Shown here: piece after piece, positions 45,880 to 55,331 of the stretch | How the letters are laid out: every line of letters begins with the position of its first letter | How positions within the stretch are numbered: position 1 is the first letter of the stretch | Origin: Stigmatella erecta | GTDB taxonomy: Bacteria > Myxococcota > Myxococcia > Myxococcales > Myxococcaceae | Direction of reading: 5' to 3' | Assembly (NCBI RefSeq): GCF_900111745.1 | Contig: NZ_FOIJ01000008.1 | Coordinates: 186,001-250,000, forward strand | DNA: 64,000 nucleotides | Position numbers and translations under genes: made by a program | Notes under the pieces: model-generated | What the model was told of the DNA's origin: nothing | The model's input: only the letters and a program-made list of their open reading frames with translations | Database searches by the model: none

Positions 45880-47472
45880 TCAGAGGGAGAGCAACCGTTC
45901 GCGGAGAACGTGTTTCTGAATCTTGCCTAGTGCGTTCCGGGGCAGCGCGTCCATGAACTCCACGCGGCGGGGCTTCTTGAAGCTGGCCAGCCGGTCCTTG
46001 CACCAATCCACCAAGGCCTGCGCGCTGGGCGCGGGCTGTCCGGCGGCGGGAACCACCACGGCGATCACCTGCTCGCCGAAGTCCGGGTCCGGAAGCCCGA
46101 GCACCGCCACCTCGCCCACCCCTGGGTGCGTGGCGAGCACCTCTTCGACCTCTCGTGGATAGATGTTGAAGCCACCGCTGATGATCAGCTCGCGGGCGCG
46201 GCCCGTGATGTGGAAGTAGCCGTCCGCATCCCGAAGTCCCAGGTCGCCTGTCCGGAACCACCCCCCGTCCTTGTCGAAGGACTCCTCCGTGGCCTGTTCC
46301 CGCCTCCAGTAGCCAGAGAAGACGTGAGGGCCTCGGACTTCGATCTCTCCCGGCTCTCCATCCGGCACGGGCTTGCGCGTCCGCACGTCCACCACACGCG
46401 CCTCCTGGCCTGGGAAGGGCATGCCCACCGTTCCCGGACGCCGCTCTCCTTCATAGGGGTTGGTGGTGTTCATGATCGTCTCGGTCATCCCGTAGCGCTC
46501 CAGGATGCGCTGGCCGAACTCGGCTTCGATTTCCTGGAAGAGCTGGGCGCTCAGTGGTGCCGAGCCAGAGACCATCAGCCGCAGGGGACGGGGCCGGACT
46601 CCGGTGCGCCGGGACTCCTCGAGCAGCCGCCCGTACATGGTCGGCACACCGAAGAACAGCGTGAACGCCGGATCCGCGTGCAGACGCTCCAGCACCTCCG
46701 AGGCCACGAAGCGGCGGTGCAGTTCCGCGCTGGCGCCCGTGTAGAGGGTGCCGTGCAGGCCCACCAGGAGCCCATGGGCGTGGAACAACGGCAGGACGAG
46801 CAGCAGCCGGTCTTCCTCCGTCCACCGCCAGGCCTGGGTCACGGCCCGGATGTTCGAAAGCAGGTTGCTCTGCCGCAGCATGGCGCCCTTGGATCGCCCG
46901 GTGGTGCCCGAGGTGTAGCCCAACACGGCGATGTGGGAAGCCCCGGGCAGGGACATGGGACGCTCCTCCACAGGCTCGGCGAGGAGCGTGTCGAAGGAGA
47001 GCAGGGAAAGGGAATGTGGGAGCGAGGAGGTGAGCGGCTCCACGGTGATGAGCCACTCCAGCGCGGGAAGCTCCCCCAGGAGCGGTGTCAGCTCGGCCGC
47101 GCCCGCCTCCCCGGTGATGCAGACGCGGGTCTCGGAGTCGCTGAGGATGTGGCTCAGCTCCACCTGTCGGTACTGCGTGTTGACGAGCACCACGATGCCC
47201 TGTGCGTACTGCACGCCCAAGTAGGCGATGACGAACGCCGGGCTGTTCTCCAGATAGAGCGCGACGCGATCCCCCGGCTTCAGGTGACGGCGAAGGAGCG
47301 CCTGGGCAAAGGCGGTGACGTGACGGGCGAGTTCGCCGTAGGTGTAGTGCTTCGCGTCGAAGATCAGGGCCAGCCGCTCTGGAGTCTTCCGGGCGTGCTC
47401 CAGGAAGACCTCAAGGAGGCTGGACGGATTCTCTGGACGGTACGCGTCGTCGTGCTCGTGCGGGATCGTCAT
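45880..47472 (-). CDS. AMP-forming acyl-CoA synthetase (malonyl-CoA synthetase/MatB-like)
   Basis: A 530-residue adenylate-forming ligase with all core motifs: TSGTTGRSKGAM (residues 187-198), YGMTETIMN, GWFRTGDLG, the hinge GRARELIISGGFNIYP and the catalytic Lys517 in NALGKIQK. Overall layout resembles MatB-type malonyl/dicarboxyl-CoA synthetases and related long-chain fatty-acid ligases, so the acid partner is uncertain. It acts in the cytoplasm. Convergent gene order with no partner enzymes; in myxobacteria it could feed polyketide or lipid pathways. Confidence 0.85.
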   Translation of the reverse strand: MTIPHEHDDAYRPENPSSLLEVFLEHARKTPERLALIFDAKHYTYGELARHVTAFAQALLRRHLKPGDRVALYLENSPAFVIAYLGVQYAQGIVVLVNTQYRQVELSHILSDSETRVCITGEAGAAELTPLLGELPALEWLITVEPLTSSLPHSLSLLSFDTLLAEPVEERPMSLPGASHIAVLGYTSGTTGRSKGAMLRQSNLLSNIRAVTQAWRWTEEDRLLLVLPLFHAHGLLVGLHGTLYTGASAELHRRFVASEVLERLHADPAFTLFFGVPTMYGRLLEESRRTGVRPRPLRLMVSGSAPLSAQLFQEIEAEFGQRILERYGMTETIMNTTNPYEGERRPGTVGMPFPGQEARVVDVRTRKPVPDGEPGEIEVRGPHVFSGYWRREQATEESFDKDGGWFRTGDLGLRDADGYFHITGRARELIISGGFNIYPREVEEVLATHPGVGEVAVLGLPDPDFGEQVIAVVVPAAGQPAPSAQALVDWCKDRLASFKKPRRVEFMDALPRNALGKIQKHVLRERLLSL

Positions 47473-47636
47473 GGGCAGGTAAGCCTATCCTGTCCCACTG
47501 CTCCAGACAGCGGGGGAGATGCTTGGAGAGGGGCCCCCCGTCAAGGAGGCCGCAATCCCGCCGTGGGAAGATTTCCAAAGTCATCCGTTGTGCTCTCCGC
47601 AGCACCCGTCGTTGCACTCATCCAAGAGAGAACATC

Positions 47637-49097
47637 GTGAACAAAAAATCCCTGTTGTTGGGTATTGCCGCACCGCTTTGCATGACAGCCGCCGTGGGCT
47701 GCGCTCCCGAGCTTGAACCGGAGAGGAGCGAGGCCCCGGTGGAAACGGCCCGCCAGTCCCTGGTCTTGACGGGGCAGAAGTTCGTGGTCAATGGCGACAT
47801 GGGCGACGACAATGAGCGGTGCCGTGTGCCTTCGAGCCTGCTGGGCGGGGCCAATTTCCGGGCCAACCGGCAACTGCTGATCCGGCGCGGCACCACGCTG
47901 CGCGGACTCTGCACCGTCGATGTCGTTGCCAGTACCTCGGGGTTCTTCGAAATGAGCGAGGATGGGTTCTCAAGACGAGTCTGGCTCAACAGTGACCCCA
48001 GCAACGACGCGACCGGCTACACGGTTGAGGTGTCCAATCAGTATGCGGCCGGAACCGCCCCGGGCATCGCCGAGCCGGCCACCTCGCTCACCGACGCCAA
48101 CACCAACTCGGCCGGGAAGGTGAAGGAATACACGGCGCGTGCCTCAGGCGCGCAGGTGGCCTACACCGTTCCGCACCCTTTCGAGAAATACACTTTCGAG
48201 CAAGCCGAGCTCATTCACAACGCAGACCCCGTGCGCAACGCCATCTGGGCCCTGGGAATCGACAACAACGTCTCGGGGACCCTCAACTACTATCATATCA
48301 CCTCCGCAGAGATCAGCGGGGCCAGCTTCCCGGGACTCGGAAGCTTCTTCAGCAGCCAGATCACCAACGCGGTGTCCTTTCACGGTGAGCTGAGCTGTGG
48401 CACCAGCGAGGTCCGGGTCGGCGGTGCCATCGAGCCCGCCTTCCGCCAGGGCGTGGCGGAGATCATCCGCGCGGAGCTGAATGATCCCTCGCTGCGGGTG
48501 CACTGGAAATCGGGCATCTGCTTCGATGGCACCGCGCCCGCCAACTTCGTCAACGCCATGAGCATCGCCGGCCGCGGCTTGCAGCTTGAGCAGGACAGCA
48601 CGCAGATCCTGGGCAACGCCACGCGGCGGAACAAGGTCGCCACCGCCACCAAGTCCGTGTTCGACTGCCTGATCGACGGCGCGGACAACTCGCCCACGAG
48701 CACCCCGAGCACCCCCTGGTCCGTCAGCTCCGGCACGGCCGCCTACGCTACCTCGGGAGACTGCGGGCGGTACATCGCCGAGATCGAGGTTCCCAACGTG
48801 CCTGGCGGCCACACGCTCTCCGCGGGTGCCTCCACGTGCGTCGCTGGCCACACCGCGCACGTCGATTACTACCGCTGGACCGGGGTGGGGTACTGGGTGC
48901 GCATCGGCGGCGGCAACATCACCTATGTGAACAGTGGCACTACCTGCAGTGCTCAGCTCTCGACGGAGACCGACTACACCTATCTCCCGCCGGGCGTCGT
49001 GGGCAGTGGTTCGACCGGAACCACCCGGCTGCGGGCCGTCGTCCGGGCCTCGGATGCGAGCGGCGCGGCCGTCCCCGCCTTCTTCTCGGTGCAGTAG
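47637..49097 (+). CDS. lipoprotein with poly-gamma-glutamate-hydrolase-like domain (putative)
   Basis: A 486-residue lipoprotein (GTG start with AGAGAG upstream; lipobox AVGC, Cys22). The N-terminal ~310 residues of the mature protein have features recalling the DUF867/YjqB-type poly-gamma-glutamate hydrolase family: an early acidic/Arg-rich region, an NAVSFHGELSCG..EVRVGGAI segment (SxHG then GG) and a following RQGVAEIIRAEL helix. The zinc ligands cannot be fixed by eye. The last ~150 residues are a Ser/Thr-rich beta module with four Cys (CGRYIAEIEVPN; CVAGHTAHVDYYRW). It is an extracellular hydrolase only by inference. Confidence 0.6.
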   Translation: MNKKSLLLGIAAPLCMTAAVGCAPELEPERSEAPVETARQSLVLTGQKFVVNGDMGDDNERCRVPSSLLGGANFRANRQLLIRRGTTLRGLCTVDVVASTSGFFEMSEDGFSRRVWLNSDPSNDATGYTVEVSNQYAAGTAPGIAEPATSLTDANTNSAGKVKEYTARASGAQVAYTVPHPFEKYTFEQAELIHNADPVRNAIWALGIDNNVSGTLNYYHITSAEISGASFPGLGSFFSSQITNAVSFHGELSCGTSEVRVGGAIEPAFRQGVAEIIRAELNDPSLRVHWKSGICFDGTAPANFVNAMSIAGRGLQLEQDSTQILGNATRRNKVATATKSVFDCLIDGADNSPTSTPSTPWSVSSGTAAYATSGDCGRYIAEIEVPNVPGGHTLSAGASTCVAGHTAHVDYYRWTGVGYWVRIGGGNITYVNSGTTCSAQLSTETDYTYLPPGVVGSGSTGTTRLRAVVRASDASGAAVPAFFSVQ

Positions 49098-49107
49098 GAC
49101 GATTCCG

Positions 49108-49139
49108 CCGGGGCGTGGTGGACGCTGGCCACGCCCCGG
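49108..49139 (+). terminator. hairpin terminator
   Basis: An 11-bp perfect stem CCGGGGCGTGG / CCACGCCCCGG with a 10-base loop, 11 bases after the stop codon of the preceding lipoprotein gene. Confidence 0.65.
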
Positions 49140-49272
49140 TTGGCTTGCTGCCCTCGGTCCCCTCCAAGGCTTCCTCGGGGGGCCTCTATGGACGTCGTGG
49201 TGGCCATGCGCTAGAGGAGCCATCCCTTGCCTGCCCACGGGGAGGCATGCGCGCGGGGGAGGTCCAAGTACG

Positions 49273-51051
49273 ATGAGCAGAGCGCTTCACCAACAATGGC
49301 TTGTGCTGCTGGGGCTCGTATGGGGATTGTGGGCGTGTGGTGGGGACGAGCCGAAGCCGGATGGGCTGCGCGTCAATCCCACCCATCAAGCCGTGTCGAT
49401 CGCCCCGGGCGGAGTGGTTCCCGTCCCCGTCAAGCTGGAGCGGTCCGGGACCCTCTCCGGAGCCATCCTCGTGACGGGGAGCGCAGGGCCCACGGGGGTG
49501 GCTGTCGAGTCCCTGGTGCTGACCGCGGAGGAGTCGGAGGGCGAGATCCTCCTTCATGCCAGCGAGCTCGCGAGCGTGGGCGCCCGGGGCCGGGTGCTGT
49601 TGCTTGCTCAGTCCGGGAGTGAGGCCTACAGCGCCAGCTTGGACGTAGAAGTCATCGCGCCCTGGTCGATGGTGGCCGAGCCGTTGCCCGCGCAAGTGAC
49701 GCAGTCCCAGCCTGTCCGGGTGAAGGTCAGCCTCACCCGGGCCGGTGGTTTCACGGGGCCGGTGGAACTCTCGGCTCAGGAGGTGCCCGCGGGTTTCGAG
49801 GTGGAGCACCGGGAACTCACCCTGGCGGCAGAGGCCACCTCGGCGGACTTCACGTTCCGTACGAGCTATCTGGCCAAGAGTGCGCTCCTCACCTTTGTCG
49901 CGGTGAAGGGCCCGTTCTCCAGTTCCGTGAGCACGAGCGTGGACATCTTGCGGCCCCCGGGAATCTGGGATCCCAGCTTCGGGACGGATGGAGTGCTCCA
50001 ATTTCCCATGGACCACCAGATTCACTCCGTGGCCGGCTTGCCGGATGGCAGGTTTGTCCTCGCTGTGACCGCCGGGGGTTCGGCCCCGGTGATTCACATC
50101 CGCCAATTCCAGATCGATGGGAGCCCCGACAGGGCCTTCGGGCAAGAGGGAGCCGTCGAACTCGCTACCCCATTCGCCATGAGGGAAGACTCCTCTCCCC
50201 AGGTGGCGCTCCAGGCCGATGGGAGGTTGCTCGTCCTGGCGGCCTCCTCCCTTCAATGGGTCCTCTACCGCTTGCTGCCGGATGGCAGGCTGGACACCTC
50301 GTTCGGAGGCACCGGTTGGGTCTCTTCTGAGACCAGCAGGCCCCTGGGGGCCGTGAGGATGGCCGTCCTGCCAGGAGGAATCCCCCTGCTGGTGATTCAT
50401 CAGGTGGGAGTCCTGGAATGTCTGAGGCTGAATGCGAAGGGAGAGTTGGATGCAAGCTATGGCACGTCAGGCCGGACGCTTCTCCCGATCTCGAACGTGC
50501 AACTGGATGCTCCCCTTGGCTTCTTCGTTGACGCGCAAGGCCGCGCGATGGTGGCCACCCACTCCAGCAAGGACTCGGGGGGCCAGGCGGGCCTTCAAGT
50601 GTTCCGGCTGACCCAGGCGGGAGAGGCGGATGTCACGTTCGGACCGGGGGGACTCCGCACGTATGGGGTGAATCCGGACTTCTTCCTCGATGGGATCTCC
50701 CGGCTGGGCGATGGATTCGTCGCGATCGGCCATGTCCCGAAGACTGATACCGCTTCAAGCGCTTACTGGATCATCCGGCTCGCGGACCAGTCCGGTACGC
50801 TCGAAGTCCAGTGGGTGAATAACCGCAATCCTGTGAGCAACGTATACCTTCACGGTTCGATTACGGGGCTCTCGGACGGGCGCATCCTGGCGTCAACGAA
50901 CGATGGGTTCATCCGCCTGTTGCCTGATGGCTCGGTGGACCCCAGTTTCGTGAAGACGCCGGCGGGTGGGATGCACCTCTTCGTGGGGATGGGAGATGCC
51001 GTGTACGGCGTCTTCTATTATAAGCTTCAAAGGTTGTTGCCGCCCTTGTGA
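49273..51051 (+). CDS. lipoprotein with delta-60 repeat beta-propeller
   Basis: A 592-residue protein. A hydrophobic leader ends at Cys22 (GLWACGG), an approximate lipobox. Residues ~35-250 contain two Ig-like/fibronectin-like beta domains (VPVPVKLERSG; VRVKVSLTRAGGFTGPVELS). From about residue 255 on there are five or more units of the delta-60 type (DPSFGTDGVL, DRAFGQEGAV, DTSFGGTGWV, DASYGTSGRT, DVTFGPGGLR), expected to fold as a propeller. Exported surface protein; the binding partner is unknown. Confidence 0.75.
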   Translation: MSRALHQQWLVLLGLVWGLWACGGDEPKPDGLRVNPTHQAVSIAPGGVVPVPVKLERSGTLSGAILVTGSAGPTGVAVESLVLTAEESEGEILLHASELASVGARGRVLLLAQSGSEAYSASLDVEVIAPWSMVAEPLPAQVTQSQPVRVKVSLTRAGGFTGPVELSAQEVPAGFEVEHRELTLAAEATSADFTFRTSYLAKSALLTFVAVKGPFSSSVSTSVDILRPPGIWDPSFGTDGVLQFPMDHQIHSVAGLPDGRFVLAVTAGGSAPVIHIRQFQIDGSPDRAFGQEGAVELATPFAMREDSSPQVALQADGRLLVLAASSLQWVLYRLLPDGRLDTSFGGTGWVSSETSRPLGAVRMAVLPGGIPLLVIHQVGVLECLRLNAKGELDASYGTSGRTLLPISNVQLDAPLGFFVDAQGRAMVATHSSKDSGGQAGLQVFRLTQAGEADVTFGPGGLRTYGVNPDFFLDGISRLGDGFVAIGHVPKTDTASSAYWIIRLADQSGTLEVQWVNNRNPVSNVYLHGSITGLSDGRILASTNDGFIRLLPDGSVDPSFVKTPAGGMHLFVGMGDAVYGVFYYKLQRLLPPL

Positions 51052-51052
51052 G

Positions 51053-51069
51053 ATGCTGGCCTCCAGCAT
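51053..51069. terminator. short hairpin after the delta-60 gene
   Basis: ATGCTGG / CCAGCAT with a 3-base loop, beginning 1 base after the stop codon. It is short and has no U-tract. Confidence 0.4.
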
Positions 51070-51227
51070 GTGGATGCCTCGCAGCTCATGACGGCGTGCT
51101 CACGGGTGTCTATCAACTCGACCACCAAGCCGATGACGGTCCTGGCCCTGATGGCACCCCGGCGAGACAGAAGCTGTAGCGTACCGGGAACGGAGACATC
51201 GGTTCCCCGTTCGCAGGAGGCTTGCGC

Positions 51228-51899
51228 GTGAATTCTTCTGGTTTTCCGCCCGCGCCCTGGCGGCTTCAGGGGCAGCTTTACGCATCCGTCTGGTGGGTGC
51301 CGGTGTGGCGCCTCCAGCTCTCCCTGGATCCGGCGTTCGAGCTGCTCACCGTCGCGGGCCGTGCCTGCGTCGCCGCCGCCTTCGTCGACTACCAGCCGGG
51401 CAGCGTGCTCACCTATGGCGAGCTCTTCGGGGCCGTCGGCGTGAGGGTTCGCGGCTCGCGCCGGATCGGCATGACCGTGACCCATATGTGGGTGGACAGC
51501 GAGCCCTCGCTCCGGGGAGGCAGGGCACTCTGGGGCATGCCCAAGCAGATGGCGCGGTTCGCGCTCGATCCTGCGCCTCCGGATGCAGCCTTCACCGGCG
51601 CAAGCTGGGACGCGGAGGGCCGGGAGCTGGCACGGGTACGCATGCGGCCGCTCGCCGGGGCTCCCCGGAGGGTGCGCCTGCCGGTGCCCCTGCCGAATCT
51701 GCAGGTGCTCCGCGGCCAGGTGCATGCGCCGCCCTCCGCCCTCCGCTTCTCGCCCCGGCTGCTGCGGGCCGCCGAGTGGACCATCCCCGCGGGCAGCCCC
51801 CTGGTCACACTCGGTATCGCCGGAGCACGCCCGGTAGTGAGCGCGCAGGCCCGGGACTTCGAGTGGAACCTGCCCGCGGCCGTCCCCGTGCAGGGGTGA
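51228..51899 (+). CDS. acetoacetate decarboxylase-like protein
   Basis: A 223-residue protein of the ADC fold. The GTG at 51228 has AGGAGG seven bases upstream. The key motif WVDSEPSLRGGRALWGMPKQMA places a lysine (K106) at the position of the Schiff-base Lys of acetoacetate decarboxylase. Many ADC-family members with this GxPK motif have lost decarboxylase activity and bind other ligands, so activity is uncertain. Its stop abuts the stop of the convergent 613-residue gene with no gap. Confidence 0.75.
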   Translation: MNSSGFPPAPWRLQGQLYASVWWVPVWRLQLSLDPAFELLTVAGRACVAAAFVDYQPGSVLTYGELFGAVGVRVRGSRRIGMTVTHMWVDSEPSLRGGRALWGMPKQMARFALDPAPPDAAFTGASWDAEGRELARVRMRPLAGAPRRVRLPVPLPNLQVLRGQVHAPPSALRFSPRLLRAAEWTIPAGSPLVTLGIAGARPVVSAQARDFEWNLPAAVPVQG

Positions 51900-53741
51900 T
51901 TAGCGGAAGTCTGCCACCTCGGGCATCACCGCTTCGATGTACTCGCGCATCGCCTGGTCCACTTCGCTCGGGGTGCTGCCCTGAAGCTTATGGCTGTTCT
52001 GGACCTCGTTCAGGACGGACATTGCGTTGGGGGTGTCGCCGAATTCCTCGCTGAGCGCGTCGAGGAAGCGGTTGAAGTTCTCCGGGCTCACATCCGCGGC
52101 CCGGGCGGTGTCCGTGAGGGACTCGAAGTAGCCGCCGTAGCTGATGACGTCCGGGTAGTCATGGATGACCTGCTGGACCTGCTCGGGCGTCAGACCGAGC
52201 GCCTGCAACCGGTCCGCGCGCGAGTCCTGGCTGGACACCGCATCGATGACGTCCTGGGGGATGGTGGGCAGGCCCTGGCGGGCCAGCGCCTCGTTGGCGG
52301 CGGCCATCAGGTCCTTCTCCTCCTGCTGGCGCTCTCCCCGGTTGATGATGCCGCTGACCAAGTCGCCCACGGCGGTGAGCACCGTGCCCGCCGCGTTGAT
52401 GATCCCGCCCACGGGCGCCAGAGGGGTGGCTTCGAGCACGCTGCCGGCGATGGACAGCAGGTCCCCGCCCATGGCCAGCCAGGTGCCCGCGTTCTTGTCG
52501 TCCTCGGTGGCGTGCTGGTACAGCGAGGCAGAGGCGGCCGCGGCGCCGAGCGCTGGCGCGAACCGGCTGGCGAGCCCGGCGAGCCGCTCGGCCTTGGCGG
52601 CATGGCTGCCCAGCATCTCCACCAGCTTGCCGCTCTGCGCGAGGGACTTGGTCACCCCCGCCAGCAGCTCCAGGCCGTTCTGGCCCGTCTCGGCCAGCGC
52701 CCCGATGGCCTCGGCGTAGTTGCCCTCGCGGAAGGCATTGGTGGCCGAGGCCACGCCCGCCGCCACGCCGATGACGGCGATGGACTTCATCAGGTCGCTC
52801 TGGCCGCTCCAGTCCTCGGCCAGGCTCGCGAGCCGGTCGTAGTTGCCGTTGGCGGCCTCCTCCGCGATGTCGAAGGCCTCCTTCAGCTCCTGGATGGACC
52901 CGGCAACCTCCTTGCCCTCCATGAACGGCGCGAGCTTCTCGCGCAGCAGCGCCACGCCCTCCTGCGGGGTGCCCGCCTGGGCGATGATGTCCGTGGAGGC
53001 GGTGGCGGCGGCCTTGCCCGCGATCTCCGCCAGCGCGGCGTCCTGGTGGAGCGGTGAGCCCGGCTGGGTGTAGCTGCGGCTCGCCCAGTCCAGCGCCGCC
53101 TGCGCCTCGGAGCTCTCCGCCAGCGCCGTATAGCCTTCCTTCAGCGCCTCCGTGTTCTGGGCGAGCGCGGGATCTTCCAGCGCTGTCCGGAGCTCGGTGG
53201 CGGCCTGGGCTTCGGCCTCGTAAACGTCCTTGTGCTCCTCGTGGTAGGCCTTGATGTACTCCTGCTTCTGCGCATCGGTCAGCGCCGGGCCCAGGCGGGC
53301 CAGCTGGCCTTTGAGCACCTCATCCGCTTCCTTCACGCCCTCGCGCGCCGTGTCGAGCGAGGCCTGGGCCGAGCTCACCTGGCTGGCGGCTTGCTCCTCC
53401 GGGGAGGGGGGCGGAGGCGGGGTGGGGGTCGGGCCGGGCTGCGGGGTCGGAACGGGAGGACCGCCCGCCTGCGTGGGAGCCGGCGTGGACGAGGCCGTCG
53501 GCGGGAGCGTCGGGGTGGCGGAGGGCGTCGGGGTGGGCGTGGGGCCCGGGCTGGGGGTGGGGCCCTCCTTGAAGGACCTCACCTCGAAGCTGCTGGCGCC
53601 CTGGTGGCTGGCCAGCGCCACGTTCTTCGAGAGCTGGGGCTTGTCCGCTGTCTGGGGCTTCGAGGTGGGCTGAGGCAAGGGCCGGGGGGAGTCCTGCTTT
53701 TCCACCTTTGGTTGAGGACGCGAACCAAGCTTGTCAATCAT
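51900..53741 (-). CDS. Pro/Thr-rich, coiled-coil and hydrophobic-helix protein; effector/translocator-like
   Basis: A 613-residue protein starting MIDKLGSRPQPKVEKQ, with no Sec signal. Order: Lys/Pro/Ser-rich leader (1-60), Pro/Thr/Gly linker (60-115; repeated TPTPTP), a coiled-coil-rich region (~115-300), then two Gly/Ala-rich hydrophobic helices able to insert into membranes (AVIGVAAGVASATNAF near 325; GGIINAAGTVLTAVGDLVSG near 440), and a helical C-terminus. This resembles the build of secretion-system translocators, harpins and pore-forming toxins, but no sequence match is seen. It lies in a cluster with a kinase and a CHAP-type protein. Confidence 0.7.
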   Translation of the reverse strand: MIDKLGSRPQPKVEKQDSPRPLPQPTSKPQTADKPQLSKNVALASHQGASSFEVRSFKEGPTPSPGPTPTPTPSATPTLPPTASSTPAPTQAGGPPVPTPQPGPTPTPPPPPSPEEQAASQVSSAQASLDTAREGVKEADEVLKGQLARLGPALTDAQKQEYIKAYHEEHKDVYEAEAQAATELRTALEDPALAQNTEALKEGYTALAESSEAQAALDWASRSYTQPGSPLHQDAALAEIAGKAAATASTDIIAQAGTPQEGVALLREKLAPFMEGKEVAGSIQELKEAFDIAEEAANGNYDRLASLAEDWSGQSDLMKSIAVIGVAAGVASATNAFREGNYAEAIGALAETGQNGLELLAGVTKSLAQSGKLVEMLGSHAAKAERLAGLASRFAPALGAAAASASLYQHATEDDKNAGTWLAMGGDLLSIAGSVLEATPLAPVGGIINAAGTVLTAVGDLVSGIINRGERQQEEKDLMAAANEALARQGLPTIPQDVIDAVSSQDSRADRLQALGLTPEQVQQVIHDYPDVISYGGYFESLTDTARAADVSPENFNRFLDALSEEFGDTPNAMSVLNEVQNSHKLQGSTPSEVDQAMREYIEAVMPEVADFR

Positions 53742-53880
53742 GAAATAGACTTTCCTGTGAGGCCCGTGGGCGGAGGAAACCCCCCGTCCATTATCGCGGG
53801 AAGTGTGGCGGAGGTGCGTGCGCCCCTGCGGGCTGTCACGCGCCTTGGCGCCCTGCCTTGCTCAGAGGCCAAGCGTCCGC

Positions 53881-55248
53881 TCAGGGGGGAGGCACTTGTG
53901 CGGGGCCCGAGGTGCTGGGGCGTGGCGGCATCATCACAGGCAGGTAGCAGGCCCCTTTCCAGTCGTAAAAGCTATCGCCGCAAGGCGGTGAGACTTGGAT
54001 GAATTCAGCCCAGCATCCGCCCCGGATGTTGATCTGGTTGCGAGGGCAGGGCGGACGGCGCTGGCCGGGCAAGGGCTCCTTGGGCATCTCCAGCTTCAGC
54101 CCATTCGGCTTGGGCTCTGGCGTCGCGTTGGGCAGGGGCGGCTCCTCCACGGCCGCATCCGCAACGCCCCCGGTCCCTCCATCCGCCGTACCAGGAGGCG
54201 AGACCCATGGCTCCTCCAGGTTCCAGTGTCCAGCGACCAGGGGCAGCAGCCCCGCGGCCAACGGCAGGAGGGCCCGGAGCCAGCGCCTTCCGCGGCGAGG
54301 CTTGGCGGCGGGGGGAACCACGGCTTCCGTGGGCACGCTCGAATCGCTTGGGCGGGCCCTCTTCGGCCCGAAGGTCTTCGCCAGGTTCTCCAGGGCGGTG
54401 GCCAGCTCACCGGCGCTGCCTCGGTCCTGGGGCGTTTCGGAGAGCATGCGGAGGAGGAGGGACTCCAGGGCGGGGGCCAATGGCTTCCAGTGGCTCGGAG
54501 GTTTCAAAACCTCCTGGGTGTCCCGCGCATCATCTCCCACGATGGAGGGGTCCGTCGCCAGGGGTGGATAGGTTCCCGTGCACAGGCGGTAGGCCATCAC
54601 CCCCAACGCATACACATCATCCGCGGGGGTGGCGCGGTAGGGCGGATGGGCGTCGCGGCGGTGATTCCAGTGGAAGCGCAGCGCCTGGGGGCTGCGGTAG
54701 AGGCGGGTGCCCGGGGCGAGCAGACCCTCGGTGAGTGGGGCCGCCCCCCTCCAGGTACCGCACCCGAAGTCCATGAGGAAGGCCCTCCCCTCGGGGCTCA
54801 CGAGCACATTGTCGCCTTTCACATCCCGGTGAAGCCCTTGAATCGCATGGGTGGCCTCCAGCGCCCGGGCCACCTGGGCCAGCAGCCGCAGGGCCTGGAG
54901 GGAGGTGAGCGGATGCTGGTCGGCCCAATCGTAGAGCCGGATGCCCTCCACCCATGGCATCACCACATAGGGATGGGGGGCGCCCCAGGGGCCGCCCGTC
55001 CAGGTGCCCTGTCCCAGAAGGCGAGGCACGCCCGGGTGCCGGATCCGGGAGAGCAGCCGCGCCTCGCGCGCGAAGCGCGGGTCATTCGGGTGGCGCGCCA
55101 GCTTGAGGGCCACCGGCGGACCCTCCGTGTGTCCTACGCCGTGGGCGCGGTAGACCGCCCCGTACGTGCCATAGCCCGCGGGGCCGTCCACCTGCCATGT
55201 GTCCAGGACGGTACCGGCGGGGAGCGCCTCGGGGGACGGCTTGTTCAT
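53881..55248 (-). CDS. Hanks-type Ser/Thr kinase with C-terminal Cys-rich module
   Basis: A 455-residue kinase (CCTGGAGG upstream). Catalytic domain residues ~18-290: invariant Lys49 (VALKLA), HRDVKGDNV (D142), DFG (D160). The Gly-rich loop is YGTYGAVY. A single TM helix near 330-350 follows, then a Pro/Glu-rich stretch and a Cys-rich C-terminal tail: CPRNQINIRGGCWAEF and VSPPCGDSFYDWKGACY have paired Cys, and the order suggests an extracytoplasmic disulfide-bonded module. So it is probably a membrane sensor kinase. It is followed 140 bases downstream by the 613-residue effector-like gene on the same strand; a functional link is only inferred. Confidence 0.9.
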   Translation of the reverse strand: MNKPSPEALPAGTVLDTWQVDGPAGYGTYGAVYRAHGVGHTEGPPVALKLARHPNDPRFAREARLLSRIRHPGVPRLLGQGTWTGGPWGAPHPYVVMPWVEGIRLYDWADQHPLTSLQALRLLAQVARALEATHAIQGLHRDVKGDNVLVSPEGRAFLMDFGCGTWRGAAPLTEGLLAPGTRLYRSPQALRFHWNHRRDAHPPYRATPADDVYALGVMAYRLCTGTYPPLATDPSIVGDDARDTQEVLKPPSHWKPLAPALESLLLRMLSETPQDRGSAGELATALENLAKTFGPKRARPSDSSVPTEAVVPPAAKPRRGRRWLRALLPLAAGLLPLVAGHWNLEEPWVSPPGTADGGTGGVADAAVEEPPLPNATPEPKPNGLKLEMPKEPLPGQRRPPCPRNQINIRGGCWAEFIQVSPPCGDSFYDWKGACYLPVMMPPRPSTSGPAQVPPP

Positions 55249-55331
55249 GGCACCTCCAGGCAGGGGAAGGAAACACACCCTACCTCTTGGGTCACGTCAC
55301 GTCACCCCCACCCAGGAGCCGCGAGAGCCGC

